Shown piece by piece: positions 46,136-55,096 of a stretch of 64,000 bases of DNA. The first letter of the stretch is position 1. The number at the start of each line of letters is the position of its first letter. The notes beneath the pieces are model-generated. The model saw only the letters and a list, made by a program, of their open reading frames with translations. It made no database searches and was not told the DNA's origin. The position numbers and the translations under genes are program-made. The DNA lies in the NCBI GenBank assembly GCA_964474755.1, contig CAYYUG010000009.1:1-64000 (forward strand). Direction: 5' to 3'. Source of the DNA: GCA-2717185 sp964474755 (lineage in GTDB: Bacteria; Pseudomonadota; Alphaproteobacteria; UBA8366; GCA-2717185).

Positions 46136-46992
46136 GCCGCCCTTTCACCCTTGAAAGCATCGGTGATCACACGGGTAGTATGCATCAGGCGGAAATGATT
46201 GACGTCATCATAGGGCTGAGCGAAATGCATCGTGGCTCGGTTGTCCCAGAAGATGAGGTCGCCAGCACGCCATTGATGCCGATAGACCAGATCGTCCGAA
46301 GTCGCTCGCGCGTTCAACTCGTCCAACAGGTCCCGGCTTTCTTCTTCTGACATCCCGATGAACTGCTTGATGATGTATTCGCTAATATAGAGCAGCTTGC
46401 GGCCAGTTGACGGATGGGTCCGCACCACCGGATGCACAAGGTCTGGCACTTGTGCCTTGCGTTCCTCGCTGAGCGGTTCGCGGTCAGGATATTTCAACGC
46501 ATAGACATGCGCATAGCTATGTACCGCCTTAAGGTTAGCAATCCGTGTCTTGAGATACTCGGGCAGCCGCTCGTAGGCTGCAATCAGGCTGGTGAACCAG
46601 GTGTCACCGCCTTCCGGTGGCACCTCGCGAGCGTAGAGTTGCGAGCCCAGGCTCGGTCGCGGCATGTAGGTGTTGTCGATATGCCAATGCCAGCCAGTTT
46701 TATGCGCGCCGAGCGGCTTACCATCCTTTTTCTTGTTTGTCAGGACAAAAACCTCTGGATGACCCGGCAGCGTATATTCCTGCAGCACGTGATGCTCCAA
46801 GGTGCCCCAACGAGAACTGAAGGCGATATGTTGCTCCGGCGTGACATCCTGGCCGCGAATTAGCATCAGTGAATTCTGGTTGAAAGCATCGTCGAGGGCC
46901 GCGAAGGTCGCATCAGACATCGGTTCCGAAAGATCAATGCCTTGTACTTCCACGCCAAAATGACCTGTGAGTTTCCGAAATTGCAGATCCAT
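46132..46992 (-). CDS. TauD/TfdA-family Fe(II)/2-oxoglutarate dioxygenase
   Basis: A 286-residue oxygenase. The iron triad is His104 and Asp106 (WHWHIDNTY) with His256 (NRATMHFAQ); Arg268 or Arg274 (HFRLMHTTRV) should bind the 2-oxoglutarate carboxylate. I start at the ATG 46992 (MDLQFRKLTGHFGVEV), which has GGAGAGAG upstream; the frame extends to 47151 but the extra 53 residues are unlike the family. Relatives attack taurine, aryloxyalkanoates or other small acids. It is translated just before the Rieske oxygenase with a 4-bp overlap, so they likely serve one pathway. Confidence 0.9.
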   Translation of the reverse strand: MDLQFRKLTGHFGVEVQGIDLSEPMSDATFAALDDAFNQNSLMLIRGQDVTPEQHIAFSSRWGTLEHHVLQEYTLPGHPEVFVLTNKKKDGKPLGAHKTGWHWHIDNTYMPRPSLGSQLYAREVPPEGGDTWFTSLIAAYERLPEYLKTRIANLKAVHSYAHVYALKYPDREPLSEERKAQVPDLVHPVVRTHPSTGRKLLYISEYIIKQFIGMSEEESRDLLDELNARATSDDLVYRHQWRAGDLIFWDNRATMHFAQPYDDVNHFRLMHTTRVITDAFKGERAA

Positions 46993-47332
46993 GGTTCTCT
47001 CTCCACTTAGCTTACAAAATTGGTAGCACGAGGTTGGGAAACGTCCAAATCCTGCGCTTGCCAAAAGCAACGCAACCCGCAATGGTACGCGCCAGAAACG
47101 GCAGCAAGAGTATCCTATACTGATCATGTACAGGTGCAGCACCCTATACAACGGCGAGAACGCGCTGCTTGACGGTCAAGCGGCCATATTCAAGGGCAAC
47201 CTGACTGAAGACATCAACTGCATGAGGAAGAGGGAAAACCATCGCCTAGTTGTCAACCACGGTAAAGCTGGCATGGCCACCTCGGAGGCAATGGGTGCCA
47301 TGCGAATACAACTGCCTGCCGCGTTCTGAGTT
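46993..47332. other. Divergent promoter region with possible gene remnant
   Basis: About 340 bp separate the oxygenase operon (-) from the VOC gene (+) and must carry both promoters. On the - strand a stop-interrupted frame (about 47158-47310) reads HCLRGGHASFTVVDN, a stop, then VFPLPHAVDVFSQVALEYGR, loosely like the end of a zinc-type alcohol dehydrogenase. The resemblance is too weak to call. Confidence 0.3.
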
Positions 47333-48097
47333 ATGCTACGCCTACGCCAGATCTGCCTCGTCGCACGCGAACTGGAATCGGCAGTAGCCGATTTAAAAGC
47401 CGTATTCGGGATAACGACGTGCCATCGCGACCCTACGGTCGAAAAATTTGGACTGGTTAATGCATTGCTGCCAGTCGGCAACAACTTCCTGGAGGTGGTC
47501 GCGCCGTTTCGCAAAAACACGGCCGCCGAGCGCTATCTCGATCGACGCAAGGGTGACGGTGGCTACATGGTCATCTTGCAATGCGACGACATAGGCGACC
47601 GGCAGGCTCGCTTCGCGGCGCTCGGCGTTAGAGTCGTAAACCACATGCAATACGAAACCTACGAAGGCCTCCAACTGCACCCACGTGATACCGGCGGTGC
47701 CATCTTGGAAACGAGCTGCAACGCTGGAAATGGTGCACCAAACGGTCCCTGGCACCCAGCGGGCCCGAAATGGGAAGACGCTGTGCGTACCGAATGGGTC
47801 ACCGCAATCACAGCAGCAGAGCTGCAAAGTGAAAACCCATCGGAATTGGCTGCACGCTGGGGCGAGATCCTAGCCATCCAGCCGTTGACTGACGGTAAAG
47901 GCAGTACCTTGCTGCCACTAGAAAACGCGGTGCTTCGCTTTGTCCCTGCAATGGATGAGCGCGGCGAAGGGCTTAGTGGCCTCGACATCTCCGTCGCCAA
48001 CAAACTGACGCTGACCGCCACAGCCAAGAAATACGGTTATTCCACCGAAGGAAATATCATCACAATTTGCGGCACGCGGTTCAAATTAATTGGTTAG
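47333..48097 (+). CDS. VOC-superfamily (glyoxalase-like domain) protein
   Basis: A 254-residue protein with a glyoxalase-like N-terminal module: RLRQICLVARELESAVADLK (about 3-22), then VNALLPVGNNFLEVVAPF with a likely metal-binding Glu, then YMVILQCDDIGDRQARFAALG. The C-terminal half (about 120-254) is a diverged second module. VOC enzymes isomerise, open rings or cleave C-C bonds at a metal centre; substrate and reaction are unknown here. It is divergent from the oxygenase pair and 79 bp upstream of an acyl-CoA-dehydrogenase-like gene on the same strand. No clear ribosome site precedes the ATG. Confidence 0.75.
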   Translation: MLRLRQICLVARELESAVADLKAVFGITTCHRDPTVEKFGLVNALLPVGNNFLEVVAPFRKNTAAERYLDRRKGDGGYMVILQCDDIGDRQARFAALGVRVVNHMQYETYEGLQLHPRDTGGAILETSCNAGNGAPNGPWHPAGPKWEDAVRTEWVTAITAAELQSENPSELAARWGEILAIQPLTDGKGSTLLPLENAVLRFVPAMDERGEGLSGLDISVANKLTLTATAKKYGYSTEGNIITICGTRFKLIG

Positions 48098-48176
48098 ACA
48101 ATTCCATTAATTCGACGCGGCGAAAATGACGCGCTAATATTTCGACGTGCCCAATGGTGCAGGAGGCTGAGTAATC

Positions 48177-49376
48177 ATGGCAACAAGCGTATCACCGGTC
48201 GCCATAAAACGGACTAACCGCGACATCTATCTCGATCGGGTACAAGAATTGGCTCCGCTGATCGAAGAGTCCGCGGATACAATTGAACGTGAAAGACGGT
48301 TGGCGCCCGATTTGCTTTCCGCACTATACGATGCGGGGCTGTTTCGGCTGTTACTTGAAAAACGCTTCAACGGCGCCGAAGTGAAACCTTCCGATTTCTC
48401 CGCCGTCATAGAGGAAGTCGCCAAGCATGACGCGAGCACAGCCTGGTGCCTGTGCCAGGCGAATGGCTGCGCTATGACCGCCTCTTTCCTGAACGAAGAC
48501 ATCGCCAACAAGATCTGGGGCAACAATCCACAGGGTGTTTTGGCCTGGGGACCCGGCAAGTCACTGGCGATCCCCGAGGGCGATGGGTTCCGAGTCAACG
48601 CCAAATGTGCGTTTGCCAGCGGCGGGCGGCACGCCACCTGGATTGGCACCCATTCCACTGTCGTCAACGAAAACGGTGAGCCTATCCTTGACGAGAAGGG
48701 TGGCAAGACATTCCGCACCATGTTGATCCCAGCTGAACAGATTGATTGGGAAGATATTTGGCACGTCATCGGGCTACGCGGCACGGCGAGCGATGGCTTC
48801 GAGATCAATGATCTCTATGTACCCTACGAGCACACCGTCCATCGAGACGATCCCAAGGAACGACGAACCGATAGTCCGCTCTACCTGTTCCGGCAAACTA
48901 ATCTTTACGCGAGCGGCTTTTCTGGTGTCGCAATGGGTGCCGCACAGTCAATGATCGATGCCTTCGCCGAGCTGACGCTAGAAAAGACACCGCGCATGCG
49001 AAAGACGACATTGAGCCAGAACGCAGTCGTTCAGGCGGAATTTGCACGTGCTTCTATCCGCCTAAATGCAGCGCGCAATTTTCTGCGCAGTGAGTTGGAT
49101 GATATCTGGTCCGCAGTACTCAGCATGGGCGAACTAACGGTCGAGCAACGCATGCGCATCCGGCTGGCGACGACACATGGCATTCACGAAGCCAAGGGTG
49201 CGGCCGATGCCGTCTACGACGCAGCCGGGGCTACCGCAATTTTCGCTAGCGGGCCGTACGAGCGGCGTTTCCGCGATCTGCACACGGTCACGCAGCAGAT
49301 GCAGGGTCGCAAAGCGCATTACGAAACGGTAGGCGCCTTTCTATTGGGTAACGAGCCTGACCTGTCCTCAACGTGA
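48177..49376 (+). CDS. Acyl-CoA-dehydrogenase-fold flavoprotein (group D monooxygenase-like)
   Basis: A 399-residue flavoprotein with the acyl-CoA dehydrogenase fold and a C2-type C-terminal domain, as in HsaA, DszC and HpaH-like two-component monooxygenases. Visible blocks are LAPDLLSALYDAGLFRLLL (about 43-61), EEVAKHDASTAWCLCQANG, FAFASGG-like KCAFASGGRHATWIG, RGTASDGFEINDLYVP, and YDAAGATAIFASGPYERRFR in the C-terminal domain. The catalytic Glu of true acyl-CoA dehydrogenases is not evident, which favours an oxygenase using reduced flavin from a separate reductase. Ribosome site AGGAGG at about 48161. No flavin reductase lies next to it. Confidence 0.8.
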   Translation: MATSVSPVAIKRTNRDIYLDRVQELAPLIEESADTIERERRLAPDLLSALYDAGLFRLLLEKRFNGAEVKPSDFSAVIEEVAKHDASTAWCLCQANGCAMTASFLNEDIANKIWGNNPQGVLAWGPGKSLAIPEGDGFRVNAKCAFASGGRHATWIGTHSTVVNENGEPILDEKGGKTFRTMLIPAEQIDWEDIWHVIGLRGTASDGFEINDLYVPYEHTVHRDDPKERRTDSPLYLFRQTNLYASGFSGVAMGAAQSMIDAFAELTLEKTPRMRKTTLSQNAVVQAEFARASIRLNAARNFLRSELDDIWSAVLSMGELTVEQRMRIRLATTHGIHEAKGAADAVYDAAGATAIFASGPYERRFRDLHTVTQQMQGRKAHYETVGAFLLGNEPDLSST

Positions 49377-49533
49377 ACACGTTCAACAATGTTACGGTCG
49401 ACAATCCATACAAACCCGTGTCGGTGGTAATCCACGCGCAAATATCCAGCGGATAGGCGGGGAGTGTCTTAATTATTGGTTACTATGTGCCAATGACACG
49501 CAGCGATATTGATCTTAACAGCACCGCCCAGAT

Positions 49534-50271
49534 TTAATTGAATTTTGGCCCCAGCGCCTCTTTAGGATCCGGCGGCGGCGCGCCGGTTGCGACAGCCATA
49601 TCAGAAACGTAGGGATTATCCTCGCGCTCCTGGCCGAACGTCGACAGCCGCCCGTGGCCAGGGAGGAACATGACATCGTTGCCGAGCGGCCAGAGCTTTT
49701 CGGTAATTGATTTCACCAGTAAGTCGTGATTGCCCTTCGGTAAGTCTGTGCGTCCAACGGTACGGCGGAACAGCACATCACCCACTACCGCCAGCTGCGA
49801 AGGCCCATGATAATAAACGACATGTCCCGGCGTATGGCCAGGACAGTGGAAAACGTCCAAAGTCTGTTCGCCTACGGTTACCGTGTCGCCATCAAATAAC
49901 CAACGGTCCGGCGTAAAGGGCCGCGGCTGATCAAAGCCTGCCTTTTCCTCGGCATCCGATAGCTTGTCAATCCAGAATTGATCGTCCTTATGCGGTCCTT
50001 CGATCGGGATACCTTGCTGTTCGGAGAAGTCAGCGGCCATGCCCGCATGGTCACGATGCGCGTGGGTAATAAAGATCTTCTCTAGCGTAACCCCGGCACG
50101 CTCCACAGCACTCATAATACGGTCGAGGTGCCCCCCAGGATCGATCACTGCACCCTTCATGGTCTTGTTACACCAGAACACCGTCGCGTTTTGCTGGAAC
50201 GGCGTGACAGGCACAATAGCGGTCTCAAGCGGCTTTTCGAACATGGTGAAGTTCCAGTGTATTGCAGTCAT
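49534..50271 (-). CDS. Metallo-beta-lactamase-fold hydrolase (glyoxalase II-like, YcbL/GloC type)
   Basis: A 245-residue zinc hydrolase. Metal ligands are His70, His72, Asp74 and His75 (ITHAHRDHAGM), a further His in FHCPGHTPGHVVYY, Asp in VVGDVLFRRTVGRTDLP, and His in FLPGHGRLSTFG. GDVLFRRTVGRTD is typical of the compact glyoxalase II-like YcbL/GloC group, which hydrolyses S-lactoylglutathione. It is 28 bp downstream of greB on the same strand. The start could also be the ATG at 50244; neither has a strong ribosome site. Confidence 0.85.
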   Translation of the reverse strand: MTAIHWNFTMFEKPLETAIVPVTPFQQNATVFWCNKTMKGAVIDPGGHLDRIMSAVERAGVTLEKIFITHAHRDHAGMAADFSEQQGIPIEGPHKDDQFWIDKLSDAEEKAGFDQPRPFTPDRWLFDGDTVTVGEQTLDVFHCPGHTPGHVVYYHGPSQLAVVGDVLFRRTVGRTDLPKGNHDLLVKSITEKLWPLGNDVMFLPGHGRLSTFGQEREDNPYVSDMAVATGAPPPDPKEALGPKFN

Positions 50272-50299
50272 AAAACTTTAAGTCACCGCCGATGTGGCT

Positions 50300-50848
50300 T
50301 CAATGGTCGTAAGAAATCCCCATTACTTCTAGCTCCAAATCGCCTCCTGGCGCGTGCAGTGTCACTACATCACCCAATTCTGCATTGAGTAGCGCACGAG
50401 CAACCGGTGAGACCCAACTAATCTCGCCTTCCTCCGGTCGTGTCTCATCGATGCCAACGATACGCACGGTCCGCTTGCGATCTTCTTGATCGGCAAAGAT
50501 GACCGTCGCACCAAAGAACACCCTGTCGTGATTGGTCTGCAGCGAAGGATCAACGATCTCTGCTATCTCCATCCGCTTCAGCAAAAAGCGCATACGGCGA
50601 TCAATTTCCCGCAGCCGCTTCTTACCGTATATGTAATCACCATTCTCCGAACGATCGCCATTGCCGGCTGCCCATGCGACGACATCGACGATATTGGGAC
50701 GCTCAACAACACGCAACTCTTTCAACTCAGCGCGCAGTCGTGCCATACCCTCCGGCGTAATGTAGTTTTTCACGCCTTCGGGCAGCGCCGGGCCGTCGTC
50801 CGGCTCGAGTTCTTCCGCCTCGGTTTCTTTGGTGAAAGCCTTACTCAC
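50300..50848 (-). CDS. greB: Transcription elongation factor GreB
   Basis: A 182-residue secondary-channel factor that stimulates transcript cleavage by backtracked RNA polymerase. It carries an N-terminal coiled coil (about 31-100) with tip acids Asp65 and Glu68 in GNGDRSENGDYIYGKKRL and the GreB-like LREIDRRMRFLLKR. A C-terminal FKBP-like domain (about 106-182) contains VRIVGIDETRPEEGEISWVS and SPVARALLNAELGDVV. An acidic extension of about 28 residues (ETEAEELEPDDGP) precedes it, longer than in E. coli GreB. It is co-directional with the downstream hydrolase. Confidence 0.92.
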   Translation of the reverse strand: MSKAFTKETEAEELEPDDGPALPEGVKNYITPEGMARLRAELKELRVVERPNIVDVVAWAAGNGDRSENGDYIYGKKRLREIDRRMRFLLKRMEIAEIVDPSLQTNHDRVFFGATVIFADQEDRKRTVRIVGIDETRPEEGEISWVSPVARALLNAELGDVVTLHAPGGDLELEVMGISYDH

Positions 50849-50998
50849 CGATCCTCCGCTTCTCTATCGGCACCACGAAGATGATGCAGTCGATTTCAAC
50901 GGACAACTGTAGCTTGCGACAAGGCATCTTCTTGTCGCAATATTAAATAGATTAACAAATGGCCGCACAGCGCAGGTTATATTTCTGGGAGATGTCGC

Positions 50999-51877
50999 AT
51001 GAAAATCACATACGATCGCAGCGAAGAAGATCTCGCAAATGTTGTTAGCCTCGAGCATATGAATGTGACGGTGCCTGATCAAAGATTAGCCACCCTGTTC
51101 TATATTGTTGGCATGGGCTTCACGCGCGACCCCTATCTCGTGACCGGCGTATCCAACATGTGGGTCAATATTGGCAAAAGCCAATTTCATCTGCCAATAG
51201 GAAAACCGCAGGTCATTCGCGGCCGTACGGGCCTAGTAGTTCCGGACCTCAAAGCGCTCAGCGAAAGTCTGAAATCCGTGCGCAGGGATCTGAAGGGCAC
51301 GAAGTTCAATTTCAGATCGGGACAGGGCTTTATAGACGTTACATGCCCCTGGGGTAACAAGTTTCGCTGCCACAAGCCTGGCGCGAAGTTCGGTGCCACC
51401 ATGCTCGGTATGCCCTATGTCATGTTCGACGTGCCTAGTGGCACGGTCAAAGGCATCGCAGCCTTTTATCGCAACGTCATGGAAACCCAAGCGAAGGTAA
51501 AACCGTTCGAGAAAGCACCGGCAGCGCATGTACTAGTCGGCCAGGGCCAAACCCTCATTTTCCGCGAAAAGAAAGGAAAACTCCCTAAATATGACGGCCA
51601 CCACCTAGCCCTTTACGTCGCCAACTTCTCCCGACCGCATGCCAAGATCGCCGAACAGGGCCTGATTTCACAGGAGAGCAACCAGCATCAATACCGGTTT
51701 GTCGACTTATTTGATCCAGAAAGTGGCAAAAACATCTATAAGATTGAGCACGAAATCCGCTCCATGACCCACCCGTTATTCGGGCGCCCTATGATCAACC
51801 GCAATCCGACGCAAACCAACAACTCCTTCGCCGCCGGTTACGACGACCGGCCCTTCACGTTACCAATTTCCGCGTAA
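50999..51877 (+). CDS. Two-module VOC-fold protein, function unknown
   Basis: A 292-residue protein that looks like two VOC half-barrels. Module 1 (about 16-126) starts LEHMNVTVPDQRLATLFY and ends CPWGNKFRCH; module 2 (about 136-256) starts MPYVMFDVPSGTVKGIAAFY and ends LFDPESGKNIYKIEHE. His20, His202 (GHHLALYV) and Glu250 could form the two-His-one-Glu metal site seen in extradiol dioxygenases and relatives. No closer family is recognised. It is divergent from greB across 150 bp and is not clearly in an operon. Confidence 0.7.
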   Translation: MKITYDRSEEDLANVVSLEHMNVTVPDQRLATLFYIVGMGFTRDPYLVTGVSNMWVNIGKSQFHLPIGKPQVIRGRTGLVVPDLKALSESLKSVRRDLKGTKFNFRSGQGFIDVTCPWGNKFRCHKPGAKFGATMLGMPYVMFDVPSGTVKGIAAFYRNVMETQAKVKPFEKAPAAHVLVGQGQTLIFREKKGKLPKYDGHHLALYVANFSRPHAKIAEQGLISQESNQHQYRFVDLFDPESGKNIYKIEHEIRSMTHPLFGRPMINRNPTQTNNSFAAGYDDRPFTLPISA

Positions 51878-51953
51878 CGATTAAGGCTTGATCAGCGCAG
51901 TGCGCGGCAGTCCCATAACGGGCCAAAGCACCACTGTACGCGGTCAGACGGGA

Positions 51954-53129
51954 TCAGCGCGGCATATTGCGGCGCAGTTCTTCCTCGTCCCAGTGCACGA
52001 AGTCCGGCCCAAGCTGATCAAGCCGCGTAACACCGATTTGCGCCATCACGAGATCAATCTCGTTGCGCAGGATCCCGGCTGCTTTAGAGGCGCCGGGGAC
52101 CCCACCTGCGACGACGCCATATAATGTCGGTCGTCCAAGAAAAATAAATTTCGCTCCCATGCAGAGGGCGATCAACACGTCGGATCCGCGCCGTACACCG
52201 CCATCCAGCATCAAAGTCATGCGGTCACCCACCGCGGCATTCATTGCCGGTAACATGTCAAGCGGTGACGGTGCTCGATCGAGCTGGCGCGCGCCGTGGT
52301 TGGAAACCATGAGACCATCGACGCCGATTTCCGCCGCTCGGATCGCGTCATCGGTGCGCATCACGCCCTTTAGCACCATCTTACGCGGCCACAGTTTGCG
52401 GAAATTCTCGATGTCAGCCCAACTCAGCGAACCCCTGATCTGGCTGGCCACAAATTCGCCCAGCATTTTAGCATCAGAGCCCTCTGGCGCGTAAGGCGCC
52501 CAGTTCGGCAACTTAGCGATGCCGTGCCGCATATAGTCCTTCATCCAAAGCGGCCGCCGCAGCGCATCCAGTTTAGACGCCAAGGAGAGCTTCAGGGGAC
52601 GGCCGAAACCGTTTCGCCGGTTGCGCTCACGGTTAGATCCCGTCGGCACATCGACTGTAACGACAAGTGTAGAAAGATTGAGATCGGCCGCGCGTCGGAT
52701 CATGTCCTCCGAGATCGAGCGATCCTGCGCTACATAGAGCTGGTACCAACCATGTTCGGGTGCGACTTTCGCTAGGTCCTCCATCGACGCCGTAGCGGCG
52801 CCGGACATGATGAAGGGAATATTCGCCTCACGCGCTGCTTCCGCCAACATTAGATCACCGCCCCAGCGGTAGTTACTAATGCCACCCGTCGGCGCAATGC
52901 CGAAGGGACTGGAATATTGCCGACCGAATAAGGGCTGCGACTGGTCGCGATCCGTAATATCGACCATATAGCGCGGCATCAAGGGCCGACGGCGGAAAGC
53001 GTTCTCGTTACGGTCCAGACCATCCTCATCATCCACACCGCCTTCGATGAAGTCATAGATAATTTTTGGCAAACGTTTCTTAGCCAATATCCGCAGGTCA
53101 TCGAAATTTATAGCGTCGTCAATATTCAT
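51954..53129 (-). CDS. FMN-dependent alpha-hydroxy-acid oxidase/dehydrogenase (LldD-like)
   Basis: A 391-residue TIM-barrel flavoenzyme of the L-lactate dehydrogenase/glycolate oxidase family, oxidising an L-2-hydroxy acid to the 2-oxo acid. Key parts: YDFIEGGVDDEDG near 25-37, FGIAPTGGISNYRWGGD for FMN, catalytic base His278 with Arg281 in SNHGARQLDRAPSPLDMLP, and LDGGVRRGSDVLIALCMGA for the phosphate. It follows trxB by 11 bp on the same strand. The substrate (lactate, mandelate, glycolate or other) is not fixed by the sequence. Confidence 0.9.
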   Translation of the reverse strand: MNIDDAINFDDLRILAKKRLPKIIYDFIEGGVDDEDGLDRNENAFRRRPLMPRYMVDITDRDQSQPLFGRQYSSPFGIAPTGGISNYRWGGDLMLAEAAREANIPFIMSGAATASMEDLAKVAPEHGWYQLYVAQDRSISEDMIRRAADLNLSTLVVTVDVPTGSNRERNRRNGFGRPLKLSLASKLDALRRPLWMKDYMRHGIAKLPNWAPYAPEGSDAKMLGEFVASQIRGSLSWADIENFRKLWPRKMVLKGVMRTDDAIRAAEIGVDGLMVSNHGARQLDRAPSPLDMLPAMNAAVGDRMTLMLDGGVRRGSDVLIALCMGAKFIFLGRPTLYGVVAGGVPGASKAAGILRNEIDLVMAQIGVTRLDQLGPDFVHWDEEELRRNMPR

Positions 53130-53140
53130 GGTTTAATTCA

Positions 53141-54109
53141 CTATTCCGCTGCAACCGCTTGGCTATCCTCGCACTCAGCGATGAATTTTTCCGCCTCCAG
53201 TGCAGCCATGCATCCCATGCCGGCCGCAGTCACCGCCTGCCTGTATATCTTGTCGACCACATCGCCGGCAGCGAAGACCCCGGATATCTCGGTCGCTGTG
53301 CTGTTCGGCGCTGTCAAAATATAGCCCTCATTGTCCATCGGAACGTGTCCCTTGAAAACCGCCGTCGCGGGATCGTGGCCGATGGCTATAAAGACGCCGT
53401 TAACATCGAGATCAGTCGTCTCATCAGTCTTGACGTTACGAATCCGCGCGCCATTTACGCCGGGTGGATCAGATTCACCCGTCACCTCTTCCAATACATG
53501 CTCCCACATCACCTCAACTTTAGGATTTGCAAATAGCCGGTCCTGCATAATTTTCTCTGCGCGGAAGGCATCGCGCCGATGGATTACGGTGACCTTGCTG
53601 GCATGGTTGGTCAGATAAAGTGCCTCCTCGACCGCTGTATTACCGCCACCGACGAGAGCTACATTTTGGTCGCGGAAGAAGAAACCGTCGCAGGTCGCAC
53701 AGGCTGATACACCAAAACCCATAAACTTTTGCTCCGATTCGAGGCCAAGCCAACGGGCCTGAGCGCCCGTCGCAATAATCAACGCATCAGCGGTGTAGAT
53801 ATCACCGCTATCGCCGGTACAGGTGAACGGGCGACTGTCAAAATTCACTGCGCTGATGATGTCATGCACCATGCTGGTTCCGACACTCTCGGCCTGCTTC
53901 TGCATTTGCTCCATCAGCCAAGGGCCCTGGATAACATCGGCGAAACCCGGGTAGTTTTCGACATCAGTCGTAATCGTCATCTGCCCTCCAGGCTGCAGGC
54001 CTGCGACGAGGGTCGGCTTAAGATTGGCCCGAGCGGCGTAGATTGCCGCGGTGTAACCAGCCGGTCCGGAGCCAATGATCAGAACTTTGCTGTGATATCG
54101 TTCCACCAT
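53141..54109 (-). CDS. trxB: Thioredoxin-disulfide reductase TrxB
   Basis: A 322-residue FAD/NADPH flavoenzyme that reduces thioredoxin. The FAD-binding motif is VLIIGSGPAGYTAAIYAARA (9-28), followed by GGQMTITTDVENYPGF, the redox pair Cys137 and Cys140 in CATCDGFFF, the NADPH-binding VALVGGGNTAVEEALYL near 150, and GVFAAGDVVDKIYRQAVTAAG near the C-terminus. All are standard. The stop lies 11 bp before the hydroxy-acid oxidase gene, so the two are probably co-transcribed. Confidence 0.96.
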   Translation of the reverse strand: MVERYHSKVLIIGSGPAGYTAAIYAARANLKPTLVAGLQPGGQMTITTDVENYPGFADVIQGPWLMEQMQKQAESVGTSMVHDIISAVNFDSRPFTCTGDSGDIYTADALIIATGAQARWLGLESEQKFMGFGVSACATCDGFFFRDQNVALVGGGNTAVEEALYLTNHASKVTVIHRRDAFRAEKIMQDRLFANPKVEVMWEHVLEEVTGESDPPGVNGARIRNVKTDETTDLDVNGVFIAIGHDPATAVFKGHVPMDNEGYILTAPNSTATEISGVFAAGDVVDKIYRQAVTAAGMGCMAALEAEKFIAECEDSQAVAAE

Positions 54110-54198
54110 GGGACGCGCACCTTTCGTCTTATTTCAATTTTGTAACGCGGAGCAGGTAATCTGCCCGAATGGGCAATTCAAGTAAATTGGCCGCGCCC

Positions 54199-54993
54199 TT
54201 ACTCTTTTGGATCGACGTCTAGCCTGACGACGATGCCTTCAGCTTCAGCAAACGGTGCGGGATAGCGCGCAGTAACCAACGGATCGTGCCCCGGTATAAT
54301 GTGCTTCGGTGAGTCAGCCAGAAGCCGCATAGTTCGGTAGCCATCGATCATGTCGCCGACATTGTAGACTAACGGAAACGGATTAGGCTCTTCCATATTC
54401 TCATAAAAATGAGCTGCGTCAGCTGCTAGAACAACCCAGCCGCGTTTCGTAAATACGCGAACCACCTGCAATCCATCAGTGTGACCGCCCACATGATGCA
54501 CCGACAGACCCGGTGCCAGTTCTTCCATGCCGTCGACGAAGACGACCCGATTGTCATAGACCTTCCGCAACATTTCGATCACGTAATCGATCGAGTACGC
54601 CATATTGAATGTCTCGTGCCTCATATGTCGTCCAGTGGCGAACGCCATCTCGCGATCCTGTAAATAGAATTGCGCGTTGGGGAAGTCACCGACCGAACCC
54701 GCGTGATCGTAATGCAGATGTGAGATGATGATATCCTCGACCTGTGCCGCATCTATACCCAGCATCTTAAGCCCTTCGGCTGGGCTACGCAGAAGAGTAC
54801 GGCCCCGTTTTTTCGCCTCTTCAGCCTCGAAACCCAGATCGACCACGAAGGTGCGGCCGTTACCTACAATTGCCCAGACGAAATAATCCATCGGCATCGG
54901 CCCGTCATGCGGATCCGGATGAAGTAGGTGTTGATTTCGCGAACCGATCCGCTCGGCGTACCGCACAGCATAGACTTCATACGGGTCGGGCAT
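54199..54993 (-). CDS. Metallo-beta-lactamase-fold hydrolase, N-acyl-homoserine-lactonase-like
   Basis: A 264-residue zinc hydrolase with His92, His94, Asp96 and His97 in ISHLHYDHAGS, plus HHVGGHTDGLQVV, VLAADAAHFYENM and IIPGHDPLV supplying the other ligands. The layout, including the tyrosine in HLHYDH, resembles the AiiA/AhlA family that opens N-acyl-homoserine lactones; other lactones are equally possible, and no LuxI/LuxR genes are in the window. It lies 89 bp upstream of trxB on the same strand. Confidence 0.82.
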   Translation of the reverse strand: MPDPYEVYAVRYAERIGSRNQHLLHPDPHDGPMPMDYFVWAIVGNGRTFVVDLGFEAEEAKKRGRTLLRSPAEGLKMLGIDAAQVEDIIISHLHYDHAGSVGDFPNAQFYLQDREMAFATGRHMRHETFNMAYSIDYVIEMLRKVYDNRVVFVDGMEELAPGLSVHHVGGHTDGLQVVRVFTKRGWVVLAADAAHFYENMEEPNPFPLVYNVGDMIDGYRTMRLLADSPKHIIPGHDPLVTARYPAPFAEAEGIVVRLDVDPKE

Positions 54994-55096
54994 GTCCGTT
55001 CTCCAAAATTTTCTTGAGGCCTTGGCAATTGGCCACCAGCATGTATGACGTCTTATTATTCAGCATAGTGTACGAAGAATACAGGGAGGGGTCGGA

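Noticed and set aside
47126..47329. 67-codon + strand frame, and an alcohol-dehydrogenase-like interrupted frame on the other strand
   Set aside because: Both are short, and the resemblance on the minus strand rests on only a few residues.
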